Source: Candidatus Thalassolituus haligoni (GTDB taxonomy: Bacteria > Pseudomonadota > Gammaproteobacteria > Pseudomonadales > Oceanobacteraceae). From it: a stretch of DNA of 64,000 nt. Positions 45,554-55,605 of this stretch are shown here, piece by piece (the first letter of the stretch is position 1; each line of letters starts with the position of its first letter). Made by a program: the position numbers and the translations under genes. The stretch is taken from assembly GCF_041222825.1 (NCBI RefSeq), contig NZ_CP139482.1, positions 2,325,001 through 2,389,000 of the forward strand. Direction: 5' to 3'. The notes under the pieces are model-generated. The model worked only from the letters and a program-made list of their open reading frames with translations. It searched no databases and was not told the DNA's origin.

Positions 45554-48500
45554 AGAACATTCCTCTTGAAAAATTCTTTAATAATTTTTTCAGCCCTAGC
45601 ATCAAAAGAATGCTGTTTCAGAATATCTATACTCATGGCCTTTCTTACCTCTGGAGAAGGAACCCAATCATTGGCGGTGGCCATTATCTCTTTCAGTTCT
45701 AACTCGTTGTCACAAATTTTAACGTGATTGCCAAAAATATCAGAAATCCCTTCCACCCGGTCACTGACGACAACACCACCAGATGCAACAACATCAAATA
45801 TACGATTAGATATAATTCCAAATCTTGCCATGGTACTCCAATGATCGTTGAGTACTGCAAGCGCAGACTGATAATAACCACTAAGATAGTCGTTATCGAG
45901 ATAATTGGCTTTAATATAGCTTAATGGAATATAAGCATTCCAGCCATCACCATAAACATCCAAGTCATCTCTATACTTGACTGCCTCCATCACAACACGG
46001 CGATATTGATTTCGAGAGTTACCCACGAATAGAAAACGCTCTGTTCTTTGCGACTCGGCCTTGTCTGACCAAAAGAACTTTTGTCTATCGGTAGCCTGAA
46101 GTAGCACAGGACTATCAATATCAAAACGCTCATACATCAACTTTGATACACCAGCAGAGGATGAAAAGACGATATCCGCATCTTTGACTTCAGTCAGAGT
46201 TACTTTCTCTGGATGGCTAATAATCCAAATAATATTAGCCGCATTATTAGACAGACAGCAATCTACGATTCCGCGAATATGAATCACTAGGTCGATACCG
46301 GGCGTACTGTCTGACCAGTAATTGCGCAGACACAGCTCTACTCTATGACCCAACGCAATCAGAGAATTGGAAAGAGATTTTCCAAAGTGGTAATCCCCCC
46401 AGTTCAATTTGGTCTCGTCGTCAGGCGCAGGGCAGTTGATCCGGATATTCAAGCCTCGCTCTCCGTAACTCAACTGCGGTAATATACGAATACCAACCCC
46501 GGACTTAGCCACCCCACTCTCATCAGCAGACACAGTAGCCTGAGATTGACCGGCCCTACACGAAGAATCCCTCGCCGCTTCAATTTTCCAATTCACCGGC
46601 AATCGTAGCGATGTAGTCAGCGCTGTTTTTTCCTTTTGACGCGCTCTCGTGGATCCATGCAAAAAAACAGAACGAGATGCGTACAAACTATGATCAAAGC
46701 TGAGCTGAAGTGACTGCTTGTCATTTAGCATGGCATCAAGACAGAGCTTTGCCATCGCCATATTCAGAGAATATTCAAAATCAAACCCGCCAAGTGATTC
46801 AAAGAAGTTTTTCTGAATCAGCAGAGGACCGTCGGACGCACCAACACCATGGACAACCACACCGCTCTCTTGTGGCAGTTTTTGCCCTTTCATAAAGTCC
46901 ACAAGGCTTCCACCCTCTGGCGCAACAGTGAACAACGAGCCTGAAACACGCTTCAGCTCATCAACCACAACAGGGAGCGTGATGTTCGCAGATGATTGAC
47001 GACCCAACCCAACCAAGTGATCAACCGTAGAACTCTTGTATTCAACATGTCCATGCCAAAACAGGAACTGCTGTCCAACTGCAATGGATGCCCCAAGGTT
47101 ATATGCAGGGTAATCTAGGAAGGTTCTTGGCAAGTGGATAACCCGCAGACGATTAAGACGCTTACTAAGCGCCACCATTAATCCAGTGGCCTCAATAGAC
47201 AGTCCATTTGCAATAACAATTAGCTCGTGCGCACCATTTTCTAGATGATAAAGAGCACTCCAGAGATTGGCAAACCGCTCCCGAGCGTCATCATCGTTCA
47301 ACGACCAGATGATGGAATACGGTATCGATTGATCGGGCGTCGTACCCGTAATGTTTTTAATCATCTGACGAGAAGCTAGGCGATAGTAGTCACCGACAAA
47401 AGCATTCGTTGTAATTCGCTCAAGTTTGCCATCATCATCCAGGTAGTTACACCCCACTACTGGAACATAAAAAGAACCACCAAACTGCAACGCTGACCGC
47501 CGGATGAAATCCCAGTCAACACAGCGCTTGAGACTTTCATCAAATTTGAATCCGGCCACAAGCACATCTCGATGGTGAACCAAGATGTTCATATCGATAT
47601 AGTTTTCTCGATCCATCGCGTCTTTATTGTAAACATCCCCACGATAGCGAATCGTGCCAGATGGAGTAAACACACGTAGACCCGAGTGGGAAAGTTTTGC
47701 ACCAGTCGAAAGCATACTCCCAACCATGCAAGTCAGATAACCTGGCTCCCAAGTGTTATCACTGTCTAGATAAGCAATGTATTCACCACTGGCATGAGAT
47801 AGCCCGACATTTCGAGCAGAAGAAACGCCAGTAGGAGGAATTCTGACAACTTTTATCTTATCTGAGTTAAATGCCTCACATACAGACGCCGTGCCATCCG
47901 TTGAACCATCATCCACAATGACTATTTCAAAATTATTGTAGGACTGCTGTAGGATGGATTCTATCGCCCGTCCGATAACCGTTTCCCTATTGCGACACGG
48001 CATGATAATGGAGACCAACGGGGCCTTTCCTGCCAGCTGGACAACCTGTTGAGCCTTATCAAAAATAGCTTCAAATTTAGAAATGTCAAAGCTTTCGTAC
48101 ATTCTCCGAATGTCTTCTCGAAGCATCAGATTGTGGCTATCCTCCTCAGTCCAGGTTTCGATGCTCTCTTCAAAGGCATTGATATATTGATGCACTTCAC
48201 CAAGCGTAGCTTTAGCATCAAGACCTAAGACGGAAACCCCCGGAGCAAGTTTCTGCGTAGAGGAATCACTCGCATAGAGCAGCTCTCGTACTGATCTCGG
48301 CAACACTCGTTCATCGACATCAATCAAAGGGTGAGGTGAAACAGCCTCAATCAGATTATTACAAGCTACATCCCTCAAAGCACCAAGCCCTGCAGGGGCA
48401 TTTCGCTGAAACCAAAGCGAATCAAATTTTCTAGACGGCCGTCTGTGCCCCTCAACTCTATGACGCGCCACAAAATGTCGTATTGGGCTTTTGGCATTAA

Positions 48501-50571
48501 GCACTACGTCCAGGTTTCTGCTTCGATAATAAGCCGAATCAAAAACTGGTGATGGGTTAAGGCCTTTCTTTTCACCTACAAGAAGGAAATGCGCAAGCGC
48601 CCCCACATAAACAGAAAAATAGCCGTATGTCTTTCGATACCAGATACAATCAAAAACCACATTAGGAGAAAAACCCTGAAATTCACCGGTCGTTAGGTAA
48701 TCAACAAGTACATTTCTCGGAGTTTTCATATCATTATCAAACTGGGATAAATAGTACTCAATATCAACAACATCTGAATATAGAGTCAAATCACCTGAAT
48801 TATGCTGCGCAATATAAATTGCCCTTTTAACGGCGCTAGAAAGCACAGGATGAGGAGCAAACTGCAAATCATCTTGACGTATCATATAGTGGTGCAATGG
48901 AGTCAATTCTGTATCCATACACAGAGGAATAGATAACGCTTCACTGATCATTCGCCCACAGAACAATACGCTAGGCTCACGCCCTAACATCCAACCACCC
49001 ATCACATAATCGACCCAAGGAGATACCGTACTATCCAACGAGTAATGATCTCGATACCACACAGTTGAAAACAGCGGGTGCGGATCAACCGTTAAATGCC
49101 CACGACATCCACTATTACGAATGAATTCCAGAAACAACTCCGCCCCATCCCGAGCGTCACCCCGAAGCTGGCGACGAACAAAATTCGTGTCAAACAGAGA
49201 ATGGGGATTCAGTCCCTTAAAAGCACCTACCGTTTTATAATGATCTAAGGGGGATACCGTCTTTGGAAGCATTTCAGACAGTTGAGTTAAATAGTAGTCA
49301 GAATCAAAAAATAGATCAAAAATAACATCATCCGACTGCTCTCGCAACTTGTCTGTTTTGGCTAATCCTGGGAAATAACAACTACGATAATACTCAGGAA
49401 TATCGGAAATGGCTGCTTCAGCATCACAAAGAGATATAATTTTTCGATAAACTTTTTGTCGAGCAACGGCAATACTCTCAATCCACTCAAACCCCAAGAC
49501 CTCCATCACTTCTATAATCGAGCCTGACGCTGTTACCGAACACAATCCATCAAAAGAACGATATAAGACCGACAGCGGCTGGTCATTATCCCACAGATTC
49601 GAGCGATCAAGCAGATCCATCAAATCGAAAGCGACCAGATCACGAACGCCCAACCAAAAATCCCGAAGAGATAGTACCTCACCAGGCTTACCACTCAGAG
49701 TCACATCCATTTTTACTGAAACCCGACCGGAATTTTCTCCAATATAAAGATAGCCTGATTGATATTTCAGTGTACTAACACATACCTCTTTTACGACCTG
49801 ACCTTCAGAAATAAGACAAGGTAGAGTAAAGAGTGAATCGCGTACTCGAACACTCATCAGATTTTCAAACACAAACGACGCATCAGGTATGCTGGCAAGG
49901 TAATCAATTACCTCAGGGAGGTGATCACAAGCCAACTGAGAGAATGAAAACTCAAAAGCCGTTTTCATTAACGTATTAAATTTGTTTGAAATATCCCTCC
50001 GGGCTGCATGAGGGATAACACTGCAAAGCAACTTGTTCTCCAGATACAAGTCCAGTATAGGCGGTGTGCCGTCTAGGGCCAGAACCCATCCACGCAAGCA
50101 ACCGTCTGCATACTGATCAACAGCCCCAAGATAAGCAGGCAAAGGTTCACCCAAGCCTAGCCAATCACAATCAAGGCGAGTATCAAGAGCCGCCTCAAGA
50201 GCCGCGTAACTTGTCACCACCCCCTCCAGAGCGCAAACAACCGGTAGTATCTGCTGGTTCGCAGCAACACGAATATTAAGCCCCAGAAACTCATCTTGTT
50301 TTTGCTTATAGACAAGCAACGAGGAACAGAATTTTTTACCGACCATAGTCTTTATATCGAATACAAAACCTGAAACAGCAGCAACATCAATGCCTAATGC
50401 ACTACAGACATCAGGGCGATATAGGGAGCAGACCATAGAACCGACTTTCTCATCACCCAGCCAGACTTCCAATTCTACCGGGTCATTCGTATTACAAAGG
50501 TCAACACACCACCCCCTGAGAGACCCATTTCCTATATAATCAAAAAAACCGGAAAAGTTACTGTCAGCCAC
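45550..50571 (-). CDS. Giant multidomain glycosyltransferase (1673 residues)
   Basis: Two N-terminal modules (about 5-110 and 143-245) share the pattern GxLRGW(C/V)xxL. A middle region (about 410-790) has about six repeats of the DxxYYL...HY..G...G.nP...FD.xWY type, e.g. FDSDYYLTQLSE, VDIEYYLSQFDND, FDCIWYRKTYGYF and FDSAYYRSRNLD. A GT2 domain (about 855-1090) has VSIIMPCRNRETVIGR and IVIVDDGSTDGTA. A second GT2-like domain (about 1110-1340) lacks a clear DDGS. A GT-B/CgeB-like domain (about 1400-1665) has GNSRNQYRRVVMEA and FDVVASGGVVVSDR. It probably adds several sugars to the exported polymer. It is coupled to the WbsX-like gene. Confidence 0.88.
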   Translation of the reverse strand: MADSNFSGFFDYIGNGSLRGWCVDLCNTNDPVELEVWLGDEKVGSMVCSLYRPDVCSALGIDVAAVSGFVFDIKTMVGKKFCSSLLVYKQKQDEFLGLNIRVAANQQILPVVCALEGVVTSYAALEAALDTRLDCDWLGLGEPLPAYLGAVDQYADGCLRGWVLALDGTPPILDLYLENKLLCSVIPHAARRDISNKFNTLMKTAFEFSFSQLACDHLPEVIDYLASIPDASFVFENLMSVRVRDSLFTLPCLISEGQVVKEVCVSTLKYQSGYLYIGENSGRVSVKMDVTLSGKPGEVLSLRDFWLGVRDLVAFDLMDLLDRSNLWDNDQPLSVLYRSFDGLCSVTASGSIIEVMEVLGFEWIESIAVARQKVYRKIISLCDAEAAISDIPEYYRSCYFPGLAKTDKLREQSDDVIFDLFFDSDYYLTQLSEMLPKTVSPLDHYKTVGAFKGLNPHSLFDTNFVRRQLRGDARDGAELFLEFIRNSGCRGHLTVDPHPLFSTVWYRDHYSLDSTVSPWVDYVMGGWMLGREPSVLFCGRMISEALSIPLCMDTELTPLHHYMIRQDDLQFAPHPVLSSAVKRAIYIAQHNSGDLTLYSDVVDIEYYLSQFDNDMKTPRNVLVDYLTTGEFQGFSPNVVFDCIWYRKTYGYFSVYVGALAHFLLVGEKKGLNPSPVFDSAYYRSRNLDVVLNAKSPIRHFVARHRVEGHRRPSRKFDSLWFQRNAPAGLGALRDVACNNLIEAVSPHPLIDVDERVLPRSVRELLYASDSSTQKLAPGVSVLGLDAKATLGEVHQYINAFEESIETWTEEDSHNLMLREDIRRMYESFDISKFEAIFDKAQQVVQLAGKAPLVSIIMPCRNRETVIGRAIESILQQSYNNFEIVIVDDGSTDGTASVCEAFNSDKIKVVRIPPTGVSSARNVGLSHASGEYIAYLDSDNTWEPGYLTCMVGSMLSTGAKLSHSGLRVFTPSGTIRYRGDVYNKDAMDRENYIDMNILVHHRDVLVAGFKFDESLKRCVDWDFIRRSALQFGGSFYVPVVGCNYLDDDGKLERITTNAFVGDYYRLASRQMIKNITGTTPDQSIPYSIIWSLNDDDARERFANLWSALYHLENGAHELIVIANGLSIEATGLMVALSKRLNRLRVIHLPRTFLDYPAYNLGASIAVGQQFLFWHGHVEYKSSTVDHLVGLGRQSSANITLPVVVDELKRVSGSLFTVAPEGGSLVDFMKGQKLPQESGVVVHGVGASDGPLLIQKNFFESLGGFDFEYSLNMAMAKLCLDAMLNDKQSLQLSFDHSLYASRSVFLHGSTRARQKEKTALTTSLRLPVNWKIEAARDSSCRAGQSQATVSADESGVAKSGVGIRILPQLSYGERGLNIRINCPAPDDETKLNWGDYHFGKSLSNSLIALGHRVELCLRNYWSDSTPGIDLVIHIRGIVDCCLSNNAANIIWIISHPEKVTLTEVKDADIVFSSSAGVSKLMYERFDIDSPVLLQATDRQKFFWSDKAESQRTERFLFVGNSRNQYRRVVMEAVKYRDDLDVYGDGWNAYIPLSYIKANYLDNDYLSGYYQSALAVLNDHWSTMARFGIISNRIFDVVASGGVVVSDRVEGISDIFGNHVKICDNELELKEIMATANDWVPSPEVRKAMSIDILKQHSFDARAEKIIKEFFKRNVL

Positions 50572-50617
50572 TTAAAACTCCATCTTCCATATAATAAATT
50601 TAAACACCAAATCCAAA

Positions 50618-51769
50618 TTAATTACTAAAAATATAGCAATCAGTACCCTTCACCTTAACTGTCAAACCATCTACATCAGCATCATTCGGTATTGGGTGTT
50701 TAAATCCAGACAATAAAACATCTGTCATTTCTTTCCTGACAAGATCTGGGCGTTCGACATTCAACTGATACTCTTTCTCTTCACCTGCGTAGCGCAATAT
50801 TAATACCACATCAGCCATTGAATCAGAAATAACCCAGCCTGTAAAATTGTCAGCCGACTTATCAAGAGCAAACTGAATATATGAGTAATAGTGAGTTTTT
50901 TCAGCTAGCTCTTTAACCAGAAAAGCCAAACCAGTTCGAATCGTCAACGAGTGTTTAAAAAGATCAAACGATGCGCGTTGATTCAAATCATGATCTCTAA
51001 AGTACGCCACACCTTTCTCCCTATCTGCCGAGCCTGCACCAGATCCCTTTCGACTTTTCTTCTCAAAATGCTCTTTGTACGATTTCACAACAAAATGAGC
51101 GACGTAAAATTTCTGATTATTAATATCCACCGTAAAGGGTGAAGGTTGCTCAACAATTTTAGAGGATCGCTCTAACATCCCTGATGAAAAGACCGCACGC
51201 GCAAGGTTTTCGTTATAGAAAGATCCCGACGTAATAGCGCATTGATGTATCTGCATATCATCGATACAATCACACTTCACAAGTGATTTTATATGAGCAT
51301 TTCTAGGTTCATCAGCCTTGGAGCAGCGGCTAAATCTTTCGACAACAAGCCCTTGCCCCGGCAATTTCCGCCCGGATGATCCAAATATTCTCCAGTTCAA
51401 TGCAACGCCGGCAAAGTCGTCATTATTTTGTGCTCGTTTTAGCCAGTCTTTTATACCCTGACCAGTTTCATTGACCAAGAATTCGTCTGCATCTAGAAAC
51501 AGAAAGTAGTCATAATCCTTTGAGTAATCCCTTATAATTTTGTCATAAGCTGGTTTCTGAACGCCTATGTCTCGAGAAACACGAGGATGATGGATGCGAT
51601 TTATAATACCCGCTTGGTCCAACGCCTCAAGTAATTCACTACTACCATCATCGCTGACATTATCCGCAATAAAAAAATCATCCACACCAAGAACATAACG
51701 ATGATATGCAATCCATTCTAGAATATATTCTGCTTCATTCTTCATGATTGAAACTATTGCAATTTTCAT
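50618..51769 (-). CDS. Glycosyltransferase, GT2-like (Glyco_tranf_2_4 type)
   Basis: The 383-residue protein begins IAIVSIMKNEAEYILEWIAYH, with a GT-A fold. The Asp-rich motifs are FFIADNVSDDGSSELL and YFLFLDADEFLV (DxD), and later HFVVKSYKEHFEKKSRKGSG. This matches the family often placed with GT92/DUF23. The C-terminal 60 residues may form a separate beta domain (KEYQLNVERPDLVRKE). Three bases separate it from the upstream double GT2 gene. Confidence 0.87.
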   Translation of the reverse strand: MKIAIVSIMKNEAEYILEWIAYHRYVLGVDDFFIADNVSDDGSSELLEALDQAGIINRIHHPRVSRDIGVQKPAYDKIIRDYSKDYDYFLFLDADEFLVNETGQGIKDWLKRAQNNDDFAGVALNWRIFGSSGRKLPGQGLVVERFSRCSKADEPRNAHIKSLVKCDCIDDMQIHQCAITSGSFYNENLARAVFSSGMLERSSKIVEQPSPFTVDINNQKFYVAHFVVKSYKEHFEKKSRKGSGAGSADREKGVAYFRDHDLNQRASFDLFKHSLTIRTGLAFLVKELAEKTHYYSYIQFALDKSADNFTGWVISDSMADVVLILRYAGEEKEYQLNVERPDLVRKEMTDVLLSGFKHPIPNDADVDGLTVKVKGTDCYIFSN

Positions 51770-51772
51770 TTG

Positions 51773-53986
51773 TCAAGCCCCCAACAAACATACATCTTTA
51801 TAATCGAACCGGCAACTATAGAGAAACTGCTCACCCTTCAATGAAAGATTATTATTATAAAATTCATCTGTTTTAAGGCGAGTACTCCATTTTTTCTGCA
51901 TATATTCAATTTCGCCAGCAAAGCGCTGCAGTTTTTCCGGTGTATCTTCATACCCTCTACTCAAAGACTCGTGATGATACAAAAGCACATGGGGAGTCCA
52001 GATATTTCGATAACCTGAAAAATGTACTTTTAGACAAAAGTCGACGTCATTAAACGCCACAGTAAGGTGCTTCTCATCAAGACCTCCCACCTCATCAAAT
52101 ACGGTCTTTTTAACCGCAAGACACGCAGCTGTCACCGCGCTGGCTTGCCGAACGACTGCTAATTGTGCAGCTTCTCCAGGAGAATCCTGAGGTAGAAGCT
52201 TAAATTGATGTCCGGCAACACCTCCTGAACCCAAAAGAATGCCTGCATGTTGAATAAGTCCATTGGTATACAGTAATTTTCCGCCCACGCAACCCACCCC
52301 TGGGCGCATCACATGAGCAATGAGTTCTTCAAGCCAGCCACCATCAATTACTTCCACATCATTATTTAGGAGAACAACAACGTCACCTTTAGCAAAGCGA
52401 ACTGCATAATTATTGATTGCAGAATAATTGAACGTATGTGGATATTTCAGCAACGTCACCAAACCTTTTGAATCAATCTCTTCGAAATATGCGATATCTT
52501 CTGGATCGTCAGAATTATTATCAATCAGAATAATTTCAAAATTTTTATGAGTTGTCTTCTTGTATATAGAGTCAATTGCACAACGAACCACATCCCCACA
52601 GTTTTTTGTTGGCATTATTATCGACGCCCTAACATCAGGTCTCTTTTTCCAAAGCACCCGATACGTATTCGGAATATCACCATACTCGACCATCTCTACC
52701 AGCGGGTTGCCGGACAAAACATCCGATACCGCTTTCCGGCCAGCCACAGAGGTATAGCTTTTCTGATCAGATGACAGTGCTGTAGAGCCCTCAACCATAC
52801 GCCAATGATATAAAACAAAAGGAATGTGAATAATGCTTTGCTTGTTCCAGCCAATAGCGTCAAGGCAACGTAAAACCAGATCATGATCTTGGCTTCCCTC
52901 TACCCCCTTTCTAAGACCCCCAATGTGACGCACCAATTTCGCTCGGATCACAGACATATGTGACATATAATTCTGGGCCAATATTCGCTCAGGATCAAAA
53001 TTAGGTTTAAAATGCGGATCTACTCGATGCCCAAAGGCATTTATCTTGTCTTCATCCGAATAAAATACATCCGCATCAGGATTCCTGAGAATTTCGTCTG
53101 CGACAACCTCCAAGGCATACGGAGGTAATTCATCGTCATGATCCATGAATACAACATAATCACCAGTAGCCAATGACAGTGCATCATTGGTTGCAACGGA
53201 AATATGACCGTTTTGCTCCCGGAATACAGCCTTGATCCGGTCGTCTCGACTTTGAAAATTAACGATCAGCTGCTTCAGTTCATCTGAACCAGAGTAGTCA
53301 TCCGCCAGACACAGCTCCAAATTCTGATAGTTCTGTGACAGTACCGACTGAACACATCTACGGAACAACTCCAGGTTCGGCTTATACACTGGAACTACCA
53401 CAGATAATTTTGGCATATAAGTGCCTGACTCCAACACATTGCACTGCTCCAAGCGTTCTTTAACGAGCTTGGGTTCCACCAGCAACTGCCACTCCGAATA
53501 GCTAGAAAACCTAGATTTGAATATTTCGTTGTATTCCGGCATTCCCCCGGAAATTTTTCGGGCTGCCAGCTTTTTTTCAATCAATTTCTGAGCATGAAAA
53601 GAACTTAGTCTTACCATACTGAGACGTTTGATATCAAAATTGCATTCACATCCCATAGGGTCAAACCTTACATGTGAGCCCCTGGGGAAATACACAACTC
53701 GTTTGACAAGATTTCCAGTTGTGTAAACCAAGGAGTAACTGTTTACTTCAGAATAACCATCTCCCGAGTCGTAATAAAATTTCGATTCTTGTGCAGGAAT
53801 ATCGGAGTTAATACACAACTCAACCATGTACCAGCCGCTCAAGAGACCCGATAGATAGAATTGAGGGTCTGACCCCGTAGATGTGAAGTGACCAACATCT
53901 CGTTCTTGCAAGTCAGCCCCCATCTGCATGGAAAATCTCAAATCCCTTTCAAAGAATTTCTTTTTCATTCCTTTAAACATAACCAA
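51773..53986 (-). CDS. Bifunctional GT2-GT2 glycosyltransferase (probable rhamnosyltransferase)
   Basis: The 737-residue protein has an N-terminal region of about 190 residues without a known domain, then two GT2 domains. The first has LSVVVPVYKPNLELFRRCV, LADDYSGSDELKQ and VFMDHDDELPP. The second has ASIIMPTKNCGDVVRCAID, ILIDNNSDDPEDI and VLLNNDVEVIDGGWL with GGLDEKHLTVAFNDVDFCLK. The second resembles rhamnosyltransferases (RfbN/WsaE-like), which fits the rfbBACD genes in the same operon. The dual domains could make a two-sugar repeat. Confidence 0.9.
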   Translation of the reverse strand: MVMFKGMKKKFFERDLRFSMQMGADLQERDVGHFTSTGSDPQFYLSGLLSGWYMVELCINSDIPAQESKFYYDSGDGYSEVNSYSLVYTTGNLVKRVVYFPRGSHVRFDPMGCECNFDIKRLSMVRLSSFHAQKLIEKKLAARKISGGMPEYNEIFKSRFSSYSEWQLLVEPKLVKERLEQCNVLESGTYMPKLSVVVPVYKPNLELFRRCVQSVLSQNYQNLELCLADDYSGSDELKQLIVNFQSRDDRIKAVFREQNGHISVATNDALSLATGDYVVFMDHDDELPPYALEVVADEILRNPDADVFYSDEDKINAFGHRVDPHFKPNFDPERILAQNYMSHMSVIRAKLVRHIGGLRKGVEGSQDHDLVLRCLDAIGWNKQSIIHIPFVLYHWRMVEGSTALSSDQKSYTSVAGRKAVSDVLSGNPLVEMVEYGDIPNTYRVLWKKRPDVRASIIMPTKNCGDVVRCAIDSIYKKTTHKNFEIILIDNNSDDPEDIAYFEEIDSKGLVTLLKYPHTFNYSAINNYAVRFAKGDVVVLLNNDVEVIDGGWLEELIAHVMRPGVGCVGGKLLYTNGLIQHAGILLGSGGVAGHQFKLLPQDSPGEAAQLAVVRQASAVTAACLAVKKTVFDEVGGLDEKHLTVAFNDVDFCLKVHFSGYRNIWTPHVLLYHHESLSRGYEDTPEKLQRFAGEIEYMQKKWSTRLKTDEFYNNNLSLKGEQFLYSCRFDYKDVCLLGA

Positions 53987-53991
53987 TCTCT

Positions 53992-55605
53992 TTATAAGGC
54001 AAGTGCGACAGCAGCAGACACTGCGATTTGATATATCACCTGACTGATATCCTTGGTCAGCTGAAGAGCCTTAAGCTTTGGCTTGGCAAGCACGAATATT
54101 TCATCGCCAGGCTGAACAAGCTTTTTATCACCCAAGTCGGACGATGCCCGCACAAAAGTACCATTACTTTTCATAATCAGAACATTTAGTCCCGATAGCT
54201 CACTTGTCGCACCACCAGCCTGATCTACATAATTTTTGATATTCATTTTCGACTGATAGGAAACGGCAGTAGGAAACAGAACCTCTCCATGAATCATGAC
54301 AAGGTTTCTTTTAATAGGCACAACGACTTTATCGCCTTGATCAAGTACAATTTTGGCGGGATCATACCCATCAAGCAGCACAACCTGACCTTTTGGCTGT
54401 ATTTTTTTTGCTCGCTCAACCCATTGCAAAACCGTTTCGGCTTCTGCTTTTCTAAGCTCTGCGGTTTCTCTTGTTGCGGACCTAGCTGTCAGCACACTTT
54501 GCTCAAGAGCGGATAGCGACGCCATTAGCATTTCTTTCTGACGCTTGGCAACAGATGCCCGATAGAGTTGCAGAGAATCACGATCAGATAGGGCCGAAAA
54601 TTCGATTTGATTAATAAGATCATCCAAAGTACTACCCCACGGGAGCACCATTTCAGTGGAAGAATTATGCTCGCCAACTACCTCAACACTGATACTCCTA
54701 GGGCGTAATTGGGATGAGAACTTCACTCTTGAACCACTTTTAACCACCACACCCTTTATGCTGTTAAGAGAATACTGGTAGGCGTTGATATCCGTTCCAT
54801 CTGGCTCAAGTAAAGTAACATGAGTCGATGACTCATTTAACGCAACATAATCGACAATCGTTGTCAATATATCGCTGTCGCCTCTCAATTCAAATCGACC
54901 ATTAAATCCAGCATCTCCTTCGATTTGTACATAACCGGAGCGTGAACCCACCAAAATCAAATCTCCATTTTGAAGCTGGACATCTGGCATTTCACCACTT
55001 TTCAAAAAACGGTACAGGTCTATCTTGGCAACCCCACTTCCCTGGCGAATAACTTGTACATTTCTATAACCACCAAGATTCTTTTTAATACCACCTGCGG
55101 CATCGATATACCGAAGAATACTATCAGCACTTTGACCTTCATAAATACCAGGTTTCTCTACCATCCCAGACACAAAGATTTTTACCGTTTGACTACCCAA
55201 CAAGGCAACATAAGCATCGACATTAGATTTAAAAACACGTTTTATCGATTTAAGAACAACTCCATTAAGTGACTTGTTCTCCACTCCCTGCACATTGATA
55301 GGGCCAACCCTGGGAATAAATATATTGCCTCTTGGATCAACAACAACCTCTCCCTGGAAATCCACACCACCCCATATTTGTACCAGCAATGTATCACCCT
55401 GACTAACTTTATAAATCGGATTAAGCCCGTTAAAGGATACTTCACCAAACCCCCCATCAAATAGCCAGTCAGCGTAAAGCGGTGTTGAAGGAGCAACATC
55501 CAACTCCATATTGGATTTAAACTCATCCACTCCCTGAGACAACTCAAGAGCATTAACAACCAGTCCCCAAAACAACAATATTGAAACCAATAAAAAATGC
55601 ATCAC
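53992..55605 (-). CDS. Outer-membrane polysaccharide export protein (OPX, KpsD/Wza-like)
   Basis: The 537-residue protein has a signal peptide (LLVSILLFWGLVVNALE) without a lipobox Cys, a Poly_export domain (YKVSQGDTLLVQIWGGVDFQ, VVDPRGNIFIPRVGPI), several SLBB-type segments (VSGMVEKPGIYEG, VMIHGEVLFPTAVSY), a helical insert (about 355-395) and a hydrophobic C-terminus. Length and lack of lipidation resemble KpsD (group 2 capsule) more than Wza. It should carry the polymer across the outer membrane with the KpsE-like protein. Confidence 0.92.
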   Translation of the reverse strand: MMHFLLVSILLFWGLVVNALELSQGVDEFKSNMELDVAPSTPLYADWLFDGGFGEVSFNGLNPIYKVSQGDTLLVQIWGGVDFQGEVVVDPRGNIFIPRVGPINVQGVENKSLNGVVLKSIKRVFKSNVDAYVALLGSQTVKIFVSGMVEKPGIYEGQSADSILRYIDAAGGIKKNLGGYRNVQVIRQGSGVAKIDLYRFLKSGEMPDVQLQNGDLILVGSRSGYVQIEGDAGFNGRFELRGDSDILTTIVDYVALNESSTHVTLLEPDGTDINAYQYSLNSIKGVVVKSGSRVKFSSQLRPRSISVEVVGEHNSSTEMVLPWGSTLDDLINQIEFSALSDRDSLQLYRASVAKRQKEMLMASLSALEQSVLTARSATRETAELRKAEAETVLQWVERAKKIQPKGQVVLLDGYDPAKIVLDQGDKVVVPIKRNLVMIHGEVLFPTAVSYQSKMNIKNYVDQAGGATSELSGLNVLIMKSNGTFVRASSDLGDKKLVQPGDEIFVLAKPKLKALQLTKDISQVIYQIAVSAAVALAL

